A DNA stretch of 6,557 bases from assembly GCA_945957305.1 (NCBI GenBank), contig CAMFLN010000178.1, positions 1-6,557 of the forward strand, in the 5' to 3' direction. Each line of letters opens with the position of its first letter. Position 1 is the first letter of the stretch. A model generated the notes under the pieces. It saw only the letters and a program-made list of their open reading frames with translations, was not told the origin of the DNA and ran no database searches. The position numbers were made by a program, and so were the translations under genes. Below, piece by piece: positions 5,885 to 6,557 of this stretch. The DNA comes from an uncultured Planctomycetaceae bacterium. Its GTDB lineage: Bacteria; Planctomycetota; Planctomycetia; Pirellulales; JACPPG01.

Positions 5885-6469
5885 CTAGGGAGCAACGGGG
5901 CCGGCGTCGTCGCGACGCATCTTCTGACGTGCCCGGCTGAGCATGGGCCCGACGCTGTTCTCGGGCACGCCTGTGGCGGTGCTGATCTCGCGATAGCTTT
6001 TGCCTTCGATGTGATAGAGGCGAACGATGTGCGCCTCGTGATCTTCCAGCTCTTCGAGCAGGCGTTCGACTTCGTCGCGATCGGTGACGCGATCCTGGTG
6101 ATCGCCATTGGCTTCCGCCGGAAACTCGGCGGGATAATTGGGGACGGTGGCCAGACGCGCTGCTGACTTATTCGCCAAGAGATGCTTGACGACGATGCGC
6201 CGCGCCACGACGGTCAAATACGTTGCCAGGCTGCTCTGACCGCGAAAACGCCGCAACACTTCGAAATCGTTGCGCACCAGTCGCATGCAAACTTCGGCAC
6301 ACAGGTCTTCGCGGTCTTCGCTCGAAAGACGGATCGAGCGCGCTTGCGACGAATGGTTGATGACGTGAATCACCAGGCCCATGTAGCGATCGACGAAGTC
6401 TTCCCAGGCCCGGGGCTTGCGGTTGAGACAACGGTCCAGCAGCTTGCGGTCAATTTCAGAGAGTGCCAC
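5885..6469 (-). CDS. ECF-type sigma-70 family RNA polymerase sigma factor
   Basis: This 194-aa protein is an alternative sigma factor that directs RNA polymerase to a gene subset. Region 2 spans about residues 20-98: AWEDFVDRYMGLVIHVI, then DREDLCAEVCMRLVRNDFEVLRRFRG, then SLATYLTVVARRIVVKHLL, which includes the core-polymerase and -10 contact parts. A variable linker rich in Pro, Ala and acidic residues (about 108-130) follows. Region 4 spans about 133-186, with VERLLEELEDHEAHIVRLYHIEGKSYREIS and the helix-turn-helix TATGVPENSVGPMLSRARQKMR that reads the -35 element. Regions 1.1 and 3 are absent, as in ECF sigmas. The start is GTG at 6469: GAGGGG lies 8 nt upstream, and an in-frame TGA at 6484-6482 rules out longer forms apart from a CTG two codons earlier. 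No anti-sigma gene follows; the next gene converges. The inducing signal and regulon are unknown. Confidence 0.9.
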   Translation of the reverse strand: MALSEIDRKLLDRCLNRKPRAWEDFVDRYMGLVIHVINHSSQARSIRLSSEDREDLCAEVCMRLVRNDFEVLRRFRGQSSLATYLTVVARRIVVKHLLANKSAARLATVPNYPAEFPAEANGDHQDRVTDRDEVERLLEELEDHEAHIVRLYHIEGKSYREISTATGVPENSVGPMLSRARQKMRRDDAGPVAP

Positions 6470-6477
6470 GAACAGGA

Positions 6478-6483
6478 CCCCTC
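6478..6483 (-). promoter_or_regulatory. Shine-Dalgarno that decides the sigma GTG start
   Basis: On the minus strand these bases read GAGGGG, 8 nt before the GTG at 6469. An in-frame stop overlaps this site, so the non-ATG start is well supported. Confidence 0.65.
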
Positions 6484-6528
6484 AATACCCGCACGCGCGG
6501 ACGGGGCGAACCCATGCCGGTTTTAATA

Positions 6529-6557
6529 CTGTCTCTTATACACATCTCCGAGCCCAC
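6529..6557. other. Illumina Nextera adapter (Tn5 mosaic end) contamination
   Basis: The final 29 bases match the complement of the Nextera read-2 transposase adapter: the 19-bp mosaic end CTGTCTCTTATACACATCT at 6529-6547, then CCGAGCCCAC at 6548-6557. The mosaic end is an engineered Tn5 sequence, and the following ten bases belong only to the library adapter, so this is untrimmed read-through at a contig end. Genomic sequence stops at about 6528. Confidence 0.97.

Noticed and set aside
5698..5940. Short protein across the repeat element
   Set aside because: The frame runs through hairpins and inverted repeats that fully explain the sequence; the translation has no recognisable features.
6529..6557. 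A natural Tn5/IS50 transposon end
   Set aside because: The mosaic end is an engineered hybrid and is followed by Nextera-specific adapter bases, so it is a library artefact.

Overview
The window is a GC-rich bacterial contig end that reads best as a planctomycete, probably a Pirellulales-like lineage. This is inferred from gene style: a secreted PQQ-like beta-propeller protein with an N-terminal DWPAFLGP-type segment, a PEGA-domain lipoprotein with a long proline-rich tail, an MlaD protein with a long helical tail, a PP2C phosphatase fused to a membrane hairpin, and a stand-alone ECF-type sigma factor. No rRNA, tRNA or other taxonomic marker is present. I found no CRISPR array, no phage or toxin genes and no transposase.

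Layout from left to right. An MlaD-family lipid-transport protein (+, 19-1176) opens the window; any permease or ATPase partners would lie upstream, outside it. It converges on, and overlaps by 7 bp, a PEGA-domain lipoprotein gene (-, 1170-1964). A roughly 485-bp divergent intergenic region follows. Next is a membrane-anchored PP2C Ser/Thr phosphatase (+, 2450-3757), which converges with a 10-bp gap on a secreted PQQ-like beta-propeller gene (-, 3768-5189). That gene is divergent from arfB (+, 5272-5694), a stop-codon-independent ribosome-rescue hydrolase. An ECF-type sigma factor gene (-, 5885-6469) converges on arfB.

The most interesting non-coding structure is between arfB and the sigma gene. 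It is a roughly 120-bp non-coding element made of two 9-bp-stem hairpins in inverted orientation, inside outer inverted repeats, and flanked by an 11-bp direct repeat that contains the arfB stop codon. The two hairpins differ from each other by paired, compensatory changes. This looks like a REPIN- or MITE-type mobile repeat, and one of its hairpins could double as a terminator for the sigma gene.

The genes do not form one operon. Strands alternate, and the loci look like independent housekeeping or envelope functions (lipid transport, cell-surface lipoprotein, dephosphorylation signalling, secreted propeller, ribosome rescue, transcription initiation). The last 29 bases are Illumina Nextera (Tn5 mosaic end) adapter, not genome. 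I see no convincing undescribed multi-gene system; the best leads are the repeat element and the uncharacterised C-terminal domain of the phosphatase.
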